A stretch of DNA of 41,257 nt from Verrucomicrobiota bacterium. GTDB taxonomy: Bacteria > Verrucomicrobiota > Verrucomicrobiia > Verrucomicrobiales > Akkermansiaceae. A model generated the notes under the pieces. That model had not been told where the DNA came from, did no database searches, and worked only from the letters and a program-made list of their open reading frames with translations. Location of the stretch: assembly GCA_030835305.1 (NCBI GenBank), contig JAURPJ010000073.1:1-41257 (forward strand), read 5' to 3'. Below, piece by piece: positions 1 through 8,494 of the stretch (position 1 is its first letter; every line of letters starts with the position of its first letter). Made by a program: the position numbers and the translations under genes.

Positions 1-58
1 TAGGAAGATCGGCCATCCTGGCCGCTTTCCCAGGGCTCTCGAAAGCGGGCTGTCCCAA

Positions 59-1894
59 CTAGTGGTCCTGCGCCGCAGTCTCTTTGCCTCCGGGGTATCG
101 GACGTTATCAATCAAGTCGGTTACCTCTCTTGGCGGGGCTGGAGTGAATTTCGCAACAGTAAAGGCCACCAGGAAGTTGATGATCATTCCTAGGAAGCCT
201 ATTCCTTCCGGTGAAATCCCGAACAGATACTGTGCCTTTGTTCCCCCTAAAAACTGGAAAAATATTATGTAACTCAGGGTGAAACCAATTCCAGCAACCA
301 TTCCGGCAATCGCCCCTTGTTTGTTCATTTTACGGGAGAAAATGCCCATTAGCAGGGTCGGAAAGAACGATGAAGCTGCCAACCCAAACGCAAAAGCCAC
401 CGTTTTGGCAATGAAAGTCGAAGGTGGGTTGATTCCAAAGTAAGCCGCAACCGTCAGAGCGACGAAGGATGCTGCTCTGGCATACTTGACCTCTTCTTGA
501 TCTGTCATGTCCGGCTTCACGATTTTCTTCATCAGATCGTGTGAGATCGAGGTCGAGAGAACCAACAACAATCCGGCCGCCGTCGAGAGAGCTGCCGCAA
601 TACACCCCGCCATCAGCAAGGCAATCACCCACTTTGGCAAACCTGCCATGTGGGGATTCGCCATCACCATGATATCGTTGCCAAACCAAAGCTCATTCGG
701 ATTACTCAGATCCGTTTTATTCGCCAAAATCCGCTCGCCATATTTGCCAACGCGCTGTTCCTCGGGGGCCGAGTCTTCGGGATAGATTGGCTTTTTAACG
801 GTCGACGTGACAACAAAGACGCTGTCCGTGCCATTTTTCGAATGCCCGGGACCATGAAACTGGATGACACCGTCATCATTTTTATCCACCCACGCCATCT
901 GCCCGGTTTTTTCAAAGTCCTTGAACCACTCGGGAGCCTTCTCATAGGACGAGTTGTTCAGGCTTTCGATCAAATTGACTCGCGAGAAGGCACCAATCGT
1001 AGGCGCCGTCAGATAAATCACGGCAATAAATGTCAGGGTCCAGCACGCTGATTTCCTGACTGACTTCACGTCTTTCACCGTGAAAAAACGCACAATGACA
1101 TGGGGAAGTCCTGCCGTTCCGCACATCAACGCCGCCGTGATACAAAAAAGATCAATCTTCTCCAACTTCCCGGAGGTGTATTCTTCAAAACCCAGATCGG
1201 TGTTGATGCGATTCAACTTCTCTAAAAAAGGCACAGCCTCCTCACCCGCCGTGTATTCTCCGATCAAACCAAGTTGAGGCACGACATTGTTCGTCATCGC
1301 GATCGCGATAAAGACGGCCGGAATAGTATAGGCAAAGGCCATCACGGTATATTGGGCAACCTGGGTATAGGTAATCCCCTTCATGCCACCCATTCCGGCG
1401 TAAAAGAACACCACGGCAGATCCAATCACCACACCCTGGGCCAGCGAAACTCCGAAGAGCTGCGAAAAGACCACTCCCACCCCGTTCATCTGCCCCATGA
1501 TATAGGTCAGACAGATGAAGATCGCACAGACCACCGCCACACCACGTGCGCCTTTCGAATAGTATCTCTCGCCAATAAAGTCCGGCACCGTGGCTTTTCC
1601 AAACTTCCGCAAAAACGGCACCATCAACACGGTCAGCAGGACAAAACCACCGGTCCATCCCATCAAAAACTGCGCGCCATCAAAACCTTTGCTCGCGATC
1701 AATCCCGCCATCGAGATGAAAGTCGCGGCACTCATCCAGTCGGCCGCCGTGGCCATGCCATTGGCGAAGGGCGAAACGCCCCCGCCCGCCGTGTAGTATT
1801 CGCTGGTGGACCCGGCACGCTGACGAACCGCAATCCCAATATAGAGCGCAAACGAGAGGCCAATAAAAATAAAGTTCCAGGTGTCTTGGGTCAT
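59..1894 (-). CDS. Sodium:solute symporter large subunit (VC_2705-like, SSS family)
   Basis: This is a 611-residue multi-pass inner-membrane protein of the sodium:solute symporter family, related to acetate permease ActP. The N-terminal third carries the family pattern around residues 47-66 ([20 protein letters not shown]), and about a dozen hydrophobic segments follow. A long hydrophilic insertion at about residues 305-410 is typical of the VC_2705 (TIGR03648-type) subgroup. It contains an EF-hand-like loop, D337-K-N-D-D341-G-V-I344. It likely takes up a small carboxylate with Na+, but the substrate cannot be read from sequence. Its ATG overlaps the stop of the small-subunit gene upstream by four bases (1891-1894), so the two are translationally coupled and probably form one transporter. 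No T-tract terminator is seen in bases 1-58. Confidence 0.9.
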   Translation of the reverse strand: MTQDTWNFIFIGLSFALYIGIAVRQRAGSTSEYYTAGGGVSPFANGMATAADWMSAATFISMAGLIASKGFDGAQFLMGWTGGFVLLTVLMVPFLRKFGKATVPDFIGERYYSKGARGVAVVCAIFICLTYIMGQMNGVGVVFSQLFGVSLAQGVVIGSAVVFFYAGMGGMKGITYTQVAQYTVMAFAYTIPAVFIAIAMTNNVVPQLGLIGEYTAGEEAVPFLEKLNRINTDLGFEEYTSGKLEKIDLFCITAALMCGTAGLPHVIVRFFTVKDVKSVRKSACWTLTFIAVIYLTAPTIGAFSRVNLIESLNNSSYEKAPEWFKDFEKTGQMAWVDKNDDGVIQFHGPGHSKNGTDSVFVVTSTVKKPIYPEDSAPEEQRVGKYGERILANKTDLSNPNELWFGNDIMVMANPHMAGLPKWVIALLMAGCIAAALSTAAGLLLVLSTSISHDLMKKIVKPDMTDQEEVKYARAASFVALTVAAYFGINPPSTFIAKTVAFAFGLAASSFFPTLLMGIFSRKMNKQGAIAGMVAGIGFTLSYIIFFQFLGGTKAQYLFGISPEGIGFLGMIINFLVAFTVAKFTPAPPREVTDLIDNVRYPGGKETAAQDH

Positions 1895-2169
1895 TTCGTC
1901 TCCTCCTCATCGTGTTCAAGATCCGCCTCAATCCGCTCCATCCAAAATTTGTAGCCCAGCAAAATCAGCACAAAGGAAATGATCGAGCCCTGCTGCGCCA
2001 TCCAGAATCCAAAGGGTGCCGACCCCACGCTCGGAAAGTTCTCGTCAAGCCAATCGCGCAGGAGAATTCCGCAACCAAACGAGGTCACAAACCAGATCAC
2101 AAGGAGCACTCCCACACAGCGTAGGTGTGCCCTCCAATAGCGCCCTTTGGCGGCCTTCGTTTTTGCCAT
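1891..2169 (-). CDS. Symporter small subunit, DUF4212 family
   Basis: This 92-residue protein has two hydrophobic segments (about residues 15-35 and 55-75) and an acidic C-terminus ([10 protein letters not shown]). Length, the two-TM layout and the position directly before a VC_2705-type symporter match the DUF4212/TIGR03647 small subunit. The pattern [15 protein letters not shown] followed by a YxFWM-type segment is typical of the family. Its stop overlaps the start of the large subunit by four bases. It probably stabilises or regulates the large subunit. The ATG at 2169 is the first good start after the divergent intergenic region 2170-2307. Confidence 0.85.
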   Translation of the reverse strand: MAKTKAAKGRYWRAHLRCVGVLLVIWFVTSFGCGILLRDWLDENFPSVGSAPFGFWMAQQGSIISFVLILLGYKFWMERIEADLEHDEEETK

Positions 2170-2307
2170 ATCAATTGTGTTTCGGAAGGCTTAACAACTC
2201 GTTAGGGCTGCTGAAAGCCTGAAAGCGGGACTTGGGCATTTTTCGTTTTGACCTCCGGCAATTCATGCTTTCCTCCTGCGGCGATTTCGACCGCCCTCTA
2301 TTATTCC

Positions 2308-4458
2308 ATGAGCAATCCCATTGAGGTCCGTTCCTTGGACCGTCTTCCGAAAGGCGGATGCCTTATCGTGCCCGGCCGGCTCGATGCTCACCAAGCTAAT
2401 CAGCTCGCCGCCAGCCTGTCCGGCCGGACGATCACCTGGCTGGTGGAGGAAACCGGGACTCTCACCGAAGATCTTCAGTCCTTTCTCCAGCTCAGTGGCT
2501 TTCAGGGAGCTGCATTTTCCAAAAATGACGAATCCCTTCCCGACGTCGGCAAAAACCTGGAACCCAAAATCGCAGGCAATGGCGTTCTCATCTTCGTCCC
2601 GGGCTTCACCAACTCCCGCCCCGGCACCTTCTGCCGTATTCCGTCCGACATCCTCCGCTCCTTGTGCCAGCTGGAACTTCCCGTCGCCCCTCTTGATATT
2701 TCGGTCCCCGGGGAAACCATGCTCCAGATCGAAAACTCAGCTAGGCTTCCATCGGCCATCCTCAATTTTGGCAAAGCCATTCCCCGTGGTCAGGCCACTA
2801 TCGCCCGCTACCGCGAAGCTCTCCTCTCCGCAGCCGAGGAAACCTTCTCCAGCCGCGATTTCCTCAAAGGCTCACTCGCCATGGCGGTCCTGCACGGTCT
2901 CAAAAAGCACTCCGGCACGAACAGTCTTTACGACGGCACGGACGACTCCGAACTCCCTTTCGAGAAGATCCTCGGCGCCGCTCTCGCTCTTTCCAAAGAA
3001 ATCAAACTGGCGACCAAGAAAAAGCGCGTTGGCATCATTCTCCCTCCCGGTCGCGGCGGCATGATTGCCAACATCGCAGTCCTCTTCGCCAACAAGGTGC
3101 CGGTGAATCTCAACTTCTCCGCCTCCCACGAGGCCGTCCGCTCCGCCATCCGTCAGGCCGACCTCGATCGCTTTGTCACTGCCGATCCCTTCGTCCGCAA
3201 GGTCGCAGACTTTCCTTGGCCTCCCAACCGCGACCTCCTTTTCATCGAGCGTATCCTGCCGCAGATTAAAAAGAAAATCGTGAAGTGGGTCCTTCTAAGC
3301 AAGCTTCTCCCGGCCCGGGTCATTGCCAAACTTCACGGAATCGGAAAGTTAAAAGGTGACGAAGAAGCCCTGCTCCTCTTCACTTCCGGCTCCTCCGGCG
3401 AGCCCAAGGGAGTTCCCCTGACCCACCGAAACCTGCTCGCAAACGTCTGCCAGTTTGGGCGCCAGCTCGATCTCCCTCATGACACCAAGCTCCTCGGTTG
3501 CCTTCCGCTTTTCCATTCCTTCGGGAGCACGGCAACCCTTCTTTTCCCCATCATCGAAGGCCTCGACCTCGTCACTTATCCCTCACCACTCGAGACCAAG
3601 CGCCTCGCCGAGTTGATCTCGCAGCATCAGGTCAACCTCCTCCTCGCCACCCCGACCTTCCTTCGCGGCTACATGCGCCGAGTCAACTCCGAGATGCTCT
3701 CCTCGCTCAAGATCGTGGTTACTGGAGCCGAAAAACTCCCGGAAAACCTCGCCAAGTCTTTCCTTGATAAATTCGGCATTCTTCCCATGGAAGGCTACGG
3801 ACTCACCGAAACTTCACCGGCGGCCACCGTCAACCTGCCTGACCCCGCCGGCGAAAACGGCCTCCCCGTCATCCCATCACAGCGCTTCACCTCTGTCGGC
3901 CCACCTCTGCCCGGTCTCGCCGTCCGCATCACCAACCCGGCGACCGACGAGGACAATACCATCGATCAATCCGGCATCATCTGGATGAAAGGAGCAAACA
4001 TCTTTAACGGCTACCTTGACCGGCCCGAAGTCACCGAGGAAGTCATCGACGCAAACGGTTGGTTTAAATCAGGGGACGTCGGTCGCATCGATGAAGAGGG
4101 CTTCCTCTTCATTGAAGGCCGCCTCTCGCGTTTCTCCAAAATCGCCGGAGAAATGGTCCCGCACGAAACCGTGGAAGCCGCCGTCAACCGGGTTTGGGGG
4201 CTCGATAACGAAACGGAGCGAAAGGTCGCCATCGTAGGTATCCCGGACGAAAAGAAAGGCGAAGCCATCGCCCTTCTTTCAACGATCGCCGGTCCTGCCA
4301 TCGAACAGGAAAACCTGGACCTTCGCTACAAACTCCTCGACGATGGTCTTCCAGCCTTGTGGTGCCCCAAAACAATCATTCCGGTCGAGCAAATCCCCGT
4401 CTTGGCTTCGGGCAAGCTCGACATCAAGGGCTGTGAAGAACTCCTCGCCAACTCCTGA
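2308..4458 (+). CDS. Acyl-AMP ligase with degenerate acyltransferase-like N-terminus (Aas-like)
   Basis: This protein of 716 residues belongs to the AMP-forming acyl-CoA/acyl-ACP synthetase superfamily. The ligase half starts near residue 220. It shows the phosphate-binding signature LLLFTSGSSGEPKG (about residue 356 on), the A5 motif EGYGLTETSP (about 494) and the hinge region KSGDVGRIDEEGFLFIEGR, with GKLDIKG near the end. The first 200 residues resemble the PlsC-like half of Aas proteins (LPKGG, then a putative active-site region at residues 21-29). The catalytic HX4D reads G-R-L-D-A-H, so acyltransferase activity is probably lost. I chose the ATG at 2308; the frame is open back to a TTG at 2248, but that start looks weaker. 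A role in lipid acyl activation or recycling is inferred. The 3' end overlaps the next gene. Confidence 0.82.
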   Translation: MSNPIEVRSLDRLPKGGCLIVPGRLDAHQANQLAASLSGRTITWLVEETGTLTEDLQSFLQLSGFQGAAFSKNDESLPDVGKNLEPKIAGNGVLIFVPGFTNSRPGTFCRIPSDILRSLCQLELPVAPLDISVPGETMLQIENSARLPSAILNFGKAIPRGQATIARYREALLSAAEETFSSRDFLKGSLAMAVLHGLKKHSGTNSLYDGTDDSELPFEKILGAALALSKEIKLATKKKRVGIILPPGRGGMIANIAVLFANKVPVNLNFSASHEAVRSAIRQADLDRFVTADPFVRKVADFPWPPNRDLLFIERILPQIKKKIVKWVLLSKLLPARVIAKLHGIGKLKGDEEALLLFTSGSSGEPKGVPLTHRNLLANVCQFGRQLDLPHDTKLLGCLPLFHSFGSTATLLFPIIEGLDLVTYPSPLETKRLAELISQHQVNLLLATPTFLRGYMRRVNSEMLSSLKIVVTGAEKLPENLAKSFLDKFGILPMEGYGLTETSPAATVNLPDPAGENGLPVIPSQRFTSVGPPLPGLAVRITNPATDEDNTIDQSGIIWMKGANIFNGYLDRPEVTEEVIDANGWFKSGDVGRIDEEGFLFIEGRLSRFSKIAGEMVPHETVEAAVNRVWGLDNETERKVAIVGIPDEKKGEAIALLSTIAGPAIEQENLDLRYKLLDDGLPALWCPKTIIPVEQIPVLASGKLDIKGCEELLANS

Positions 4459-5371
4459 CGCCGACATTGTCCGCTTCGACCACTTTATGGCCGAAGCACT
4501 TTACGGACCGAATGGTTACTACACCAGCCCGCGCACCATCCTCGGTTCGAGGGGAGACTTCACCACCACCCCCAAGCTCACCAAGCTACTCGCGAAAAAG
4601 ATCGCCACCTGGATCGAATCAGCATGGAAGCGACAGGGCCAAAATCTCCCCGTCATTGAACTCGGGCCTGGCGACGGCACCCTCGCCAACGACATTGGCA
4701 AATCACTGGGATTCTTCGCCCGCCGCAAGCTGGATTACCACTTCGTGGAAATTTCTCCCCACCTCGCCAAGCGGCAGCAGGAGAAGAACAAAGGGACCTG
4801 GCACACGACCCTCGGAGAAGCTCTCGTCGTCACCCGGGGCTCGGCTCTCATCATCTCCAACGAATTCTTCGACGCCTTTCCGGTTCGCATTTTCAATCAA
4901 GCACTCGACGAACTTTATCTGGGCCCCAACAAGGAGGAGATTTGGCGGCCCTGCCACAAACTCCCGGACTCCGCACTTCTGGGAGATCCCCCGGCCCGCT
5001 TCGAGCATGCCGGATCCATCCAACAATGGTTCCGGAGGGAGCTGAGCAAAATGAAAGCCGGAGAAATCCTAACTATCGACTACGGCGGCGATCCGGATGA
5101 AATCTACCACCGTCGCCCCCTGGGAACAATCCGGGCTTACGCCCACCACATGCGATTTCTTCCTCCCGAAGCCTATCAAAATCCCGGGAAGCAAGACCTC
5201 ACCTTCGACGTCAATTTCTCCGAACTCATCCGCTGGGGAAAAGAGATCGGTTTGAAAAAGACCAGCCTCATGACCCAAGCCGAATTCCTTGGGACGCATG
5301 ATGTGGACGGAGCCGGAGGAGCCTTCAAGGTCCTCCACCAAAGAAAAAAGAGCGCAGATGATACCTCCTAG
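4433..5371 (+). CDS. SAM-dependent methyltransferase, MidA/NDUFAF7 (DUF185) family
   Basis: The product resembles COG1565 methyltransferases, whose mitochondrial relative NDUFAF7 methylates an arginine of complex I. Visible landmarks are the family opening FDHFMAEALYGPNGYY, a SAM-binding motif VIELGPGDGTLANDI, the conserved SNEFFDAFPVR, and ILTIDYGG in the C-terminal half. The start is uncertain. The family needs residues before FDHFM (4487), so the GTG at 4433 inside the preceding gene is preferred; an ATG at 4343 also leaves the frame open. Either way it overlaps the ligase gene and is probably co-transcribed with it. Its TAG stop shares the palindrome CTAG (5368-5371) with the stop of the convergent DUF1080 gene. 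The substrate in this organism is unknown. Confidence 0.8.
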   Translation: MKNSSPTPDADIVRFDHFMAEALYGPNGYYTSPRTILGSRGDFTTTPKLTKLLAKKIATWIESAWKRQGQNLPVIELGPGDGTLANDIGKSLGFFARRKLDYHFVEISPHLAKRQQEKNKGTWHTTLGEALVVTRGSALIISNEFFDAFPVRIFNQALDELYLGPNKEEIWRPCHKLPDSALLGDPPARFEHAGSIQQWFRRELSKMKAGEILTIDYGGDPDEIYHRRPLGTIRAYAHHMRFLPPEAYQNPGKQDLTFDVNFSELIRWGKEIGLKKTSLMTQAEFLGTHDVDGAGGAFKVLHQRKKSADDTS

Positions 5372-5967
5372 AGCTCCTTAATCACGATCTTGCGATAGCT
5401 TGCCTCAAACGGCGGCCCGCTGTGAGCCTGTAACGCGATGTAGCCCTCCAAAGGAATCGACTCATCCTTCTCAGTATAGTCGCAGGTCAGGATGTCATTG
5501 ACCCAAAGCCGGACCCTCTTTCCTTCGCACCGGATTTTGTAATCGTTCCAACCCTCTCTGGCTGCTTTTGCGGCTTCCTTGGAAACCCAATTTCCCATGA
5601 CCTTGCGACGTCGCGACTCATCGTAAAGCTTCCCCCACCAACCGGGCCCCACATCGGCCTGGTAGCCAATCATCTCGTGGTGATCCTTGATCCGCTCGCT
5701 TCGGATCTGAATACCGGCATTGGGCTTTTCACCCTCAACCTTGACCTGCAGGGTGAGCTCGAAATCCTTGTAACGCTTTTCGGTTGTAATGAAGGTGTTA
5801 TGAGGAACCTTTTTTTCGAGCGAGCCTCCGACAATAGCCCCGGCTTTGACTTTCCACATCCATGCCTCTTTTTCCTGAACCGACCATCCTTTCAAGGTTT
5901 TGCCATCGAAGAGGGACTGACCGGTAGCGAGCGAGGCGCCCAACAAGCACAAAACTAACAATTTCAT
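5368..5967 (-). CDS. Secreted DUF1080 (3-keto-disaccharide hydrolase-type) protein
   Basis: This protein of 199 residues has a signal peptide (MKLLVLCLLGASLATG) followed directly by the family's usual opening, SLFDGKTLKGWS. The rest is a single concanavalin-like beta-sandwich domain: DFELTLQVKVEG, NAGIQIRSE, then EMIGYQADVG and a C-terminal GYIALQAHSG. These are standard DUF1080 (PF06439) landmarks. The family is heavily expanded in Planctomycetes and Verrucomicrobia and acts on carbohydrates outside the cytoplasm; some members hydrolyse 3-keto-glycosides. Substrate and exact activity here are unknown. It is divergent from the cytochrome-tailed dehydrogenase gene across a 103-base gap and convergent with the methyltransferase gene. 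Confidence 0.88.
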   Translation of the reverse strand: MKLLVLCLLGASLATGQSLFDGKTLKGWSVQEKEAWMWKVKAGAIVGGSLEKKVPHNTFITTEKRYKDFELTLQVKVEGEKPNAGIQIRSERIKDHHEMIGYQADVGPGWWGKLYDESRRRKVMGNWVSKEAAKAAREGWNDYKIRCEGKRVRLWVNDILTCDYTEKDESIPLEGYIALQAHSGPPFEASYRKIVIKEL

Positions 5968-6070
5968 TCCTGATTATCGGGCAATCCGGAGCCTGGGTCG
6001 ATCTCCAAAGCCACGGTTTTTCGTCATTTTTTCGTTAGTAATCGCCGCTACAGCGAGTATTTGTCGGCGT

Positions 6071-8392
6071 ATGAAGCACTGCGCAATTGGAATCTCAGTT
6101 GGCCTACTTGGTCTTTCCTCTGCCATCGCCCAGAACGGCGATCGGAAGGGACACGATAAAATGGGCAAAGTTGTCCCCGAGGAATTGATCCCCGCCGCTC
6201 CCGTGCTGAGTGTCGACGAAGCACTCAAAACTTTCACCATCGAGAAGGGATTCGTGATCGAGCCTGTTGCTGCAGAGCCTCTTGTCGACAAGCCGGTCGC
6301 CTTGACCTTCGATCCCTCCGGTCGGATGTGGGTTTGCGAAATGCGCGGCTACATGCCCGACATTGACGGCAAGCTCGAGGACAAACCCACCGGTCGGATT
6401 GCCATTTTGGAAGATACCAATGGCGACGGCAAGGCCGACAAACGGACCACTTTCCTCGACAACATCGTTCTCCCCCGTGCCATTTCCCTCGTTCCCGGCG
6501 GGATTCTTTACGGGGATCAAAACAACCTCTATTTCGTCGCACGTGACGGAGACAAACCCAAGGGTGAAGCTGTGGTTCTCGATAACAAGTTTGCTCCCGG
6601 CGGCAACGTCGAACACAAAACCAACGGGCTCATGTCCGGCATTGATAACTGGCTCTATAACGCCAAATCAAACGCCCGCTACAAATTCATCCCCGGCGAA
6701 AACAAAGTTCTCAAGGAGTCCACCGCTTTCCGAGGACAGTGGGGCATCACCCGCGACAACTTCGGGCGCCTTTTCCACAACTCAAACAGTACCCTCCTCA
6801 TCGGGGATCGGGTTCTGCCCAACCTTCTTGATGGAAACAAGTCGGTCAAGATCAAGGCCAAGACCACCGAGCGGGTTGGATCCAATGCGGTCTTCCCGGG
6901 TCGCGTCACTCCCGGCCTGAACCGCGCCTACATCTCCTCGCACAACGGCTACGGATCAAACACCATCGACCCAAAGACCTTCAAACTCACCAACGCGACC
7001 GGCGCTTGCGGCCCGGTCATTTACCGTGGCAACAACTTCCCTGAATCGGTCAACGGGAACGCCTTCGTCTGCGAGTCGGCTGCCCAACTCGTCAAAATGA
7101 TTGGCATTGAAGCCAAGGACGGAAATCTCAAAGGGTCCCACCCACTCCAAAAGCGCGATTTCCTGACGTCGACCGACGAGCGCTTCCGTCCGGTAAACAT
7201 CTACAACGCACCGGATGGGTCTCTTTACCTTTTGGACATGTATCACGGCATCATTCAGCACAAGACCTACATGACCACCTATCTGCGCGAGCAGACCTTG
7301 AGCCGGGGACTGGAAGGACCGGGCTACGGACACGGCCGGATCTATCGGATCCGCTCAGCCAACAAGCCTCTCGCAACGGTTGCGGATCTCTCAAAAGCCT
7401 CTGAGACGCAACTCATCAAGAATTTGGACAGCCCCATCGGAGCCGTTCGCGACCTTGTTCAAAAGGAACTTATCGATCGCAGGGCCGATCCCAAGCCCAT
7501 CATCGCAGCCCTCGCCACCGGCGCAGCGAAGGATCTGACCCATATTCATTTGATCTGGACGCTGGAAGGCCTCGGCGCTTTGAAGGCCGAGCACCTTGTC
7601 GGGGCACTCGCTTCCAAAAACGAGGAGCTTGTTTCAAGTGCTCTCTACGCAGCGCTCTCATTGCCCGACAACGAATTGATCAAGCTGGCATCATCGGCGG
7701 CAGAGGCAAAGGCCACCGCAATGACAGCTCCCTACAAAGCCCGGGTTCTTGCGGCAACCCCCAGCCCTGTTGCACACGAGGCTCTGGTTGCACTTCTTGA
7801 AAAGCACCACAAGGTCTCACTCGTTCGTGAGGCCGCCATCTCCGGACTTGGCCGAACCGCCGTTCTCTTCGACAAGGTGAACAAAGGTCGCTTTAGCGAG
7901 AAGGGCTTCGACAAGTGGCTCGACGAATCCAAGCGTGGCCCCCAGAAGCAGATTGATCCCAGCACCCTCCTCAAAGGAGAGCACCTCGCCTCATTCAAAC
8001 GCGGCGAGAAGCTTTACAGCACCACCGCAGCTTGCATTGGTTGCCACGGACAGGACGGTGGCGGACTCGACAACCTCGGACCACAGCTCGACGGGTCCGA
8101 CTGGGTCACCGGAAGCGAGGAGCGTCTTGTTAAAATCCTCCTTCACGGACTGACCGGCCCCATCATGGTCAATGGTAAGAAGTTTACCCCGCAGGCCTTT
8201 ATGCCCGGGCTCGGAGTGAACCCAACGATCAAGGATGGAGATATTGCAGATATCTCTACCTTCATCCGGGCCAACTGGACCAACCGCGCGCCCCAAGTCA
8301 CCAAGCCCACCGTCTCCAGAATCCGAAAGGCAACCTCCGACCGCTCCGCCGGCCAGATGTATTCCCAACAGGATTTCCCGATTAAAAGGTAG
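6071..8392 (+). CDS. Secreted PVC-type dehydrogenase-HEAT-cytochrome c protein
   Basis: This protein of 773 residues has a signal peptide (about residues 1-20). Residues of about 45-430 form a beta-propeller related to soluble PQQ-type sugar dehydrogenases (FDPSGRMWVCEMRGY, LEDTNGDGKADKRT, NGLMSGIDNWLYNAKSN, YLLDMYHGIIQHKTYMTTYL). This is the 'membrane-bound dehydrogenase' N-terminal domain seen in Pirellula and Verrucomicrobium (TIGR02604-like). A HEAT-like helical stretch follows (about 445-620). The C-terminus is a class I cytochrome c with C655-I-G-C658-H659 as haem site and a likely distal ligand in the AFMPGLG region. It probably oxidises a sugar or polyol in the periplasm and passes electrons to its own haem. 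It ends at a strong terminator. Confidence 0.9.
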   Translation: MKHCAIGISVGLLGLSSAIAQNGDRKGHDKMGKVVPEELIPAAPVLSVDEALKTFTIEKGFVIEPVAAEPLVDKPVALTFDPSGRMWVCEMRGYMPDIDGKLEDKPTGRIAILEDTNGDGKADKRTTFLDNIVLPRAISLVPGGILYGDQNNLYFVARDGDKPKGEAVVLDNKFAPGGNVEHKTNGLMSGIDNWLYNAKSNARYKFIPGENKVLKESTAFRGQWGITRDNFGRLFHNSNSTLLIGDRVLPNLLDGNKSVKIKAKTTERVGSNAVFPGRVTPGLNRAYISSHNGYGSNTIDPKTFKLTNATGACGPVIYRGNNFPESVNGNAFVCESAAQLVKMIGIEAKDGNLKGSHPLQKRDFLTSTDERFRPVNIYNAPDGSLYLLDMYHGIIQHKTYMTTYLREQTLSRGLEGPGYGHGRIYRIRSANKPLATVADLSKASETQLIKNLDSPIGAVRDLVQKELIDRRADPKPIIAALATGAAKDLTHIHLIWTLEGLGALKAEHLVGALASKNEELVSSALYAALSLPDNELIKLASSAAEAKATAMTAPYKARVLAATPSPVAHEALVALLEKHHKVSLVREAAISGLGRTAVLFDKVNKGRFSEKGFDKWLDESKRGPQKQIDPSTLLKGEHLASFKRGEKLYSTTAACIGCHGQDGGGLDNLGPQLDGSDWVTGSEERLVKILLHGLTGPIMVNGKKFTPQAFMPGLGVNPTIKDGDIADISTFIRANWTNRAPQVTKPTVSRIRKATSDRSAGQMYSQQDFPIKR

Positions 8393-8425
8393 AAAAAACC
8401 TTTCGGATGGTCAAAAGCCATCCCC

Positions 8426-8460
8426 AGCGGCCTCGCTCCAAAGCGAGGTCGCTTTTTTTT
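8426..8460 (+). terminator. Rho-independent terminator after the cytochrome-dehydrogenase gene
   Basis: A 12-bp stem with one G-T pair (AGCGGCCTCGCT / AGCGAGGTCGCT, 8426-8437 and 8442-8453) closes a CCAA loop and runs into a T-tract ending at 8460. It separates the cytochrome gene from the sulfatase gene. Confidence 0.85.
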
Positions 8461-8494
8461 GTCAACACCCCACCATCAAAACGATCCCGGTTCC

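Noticed and set aside
22-48. Hairpin CCGCTTTC / GAAAGCGG beyond the symporter stop
   Set aside because: It has an 11-base loop and no T-tract on the minus strand, so it is not called as a terminator.
1274-1954. Plus-strand frame of 226 residues over the symporter genes
   Set aside because: It is His/Arg-rich text without any domain, antisense to two recognised genes.
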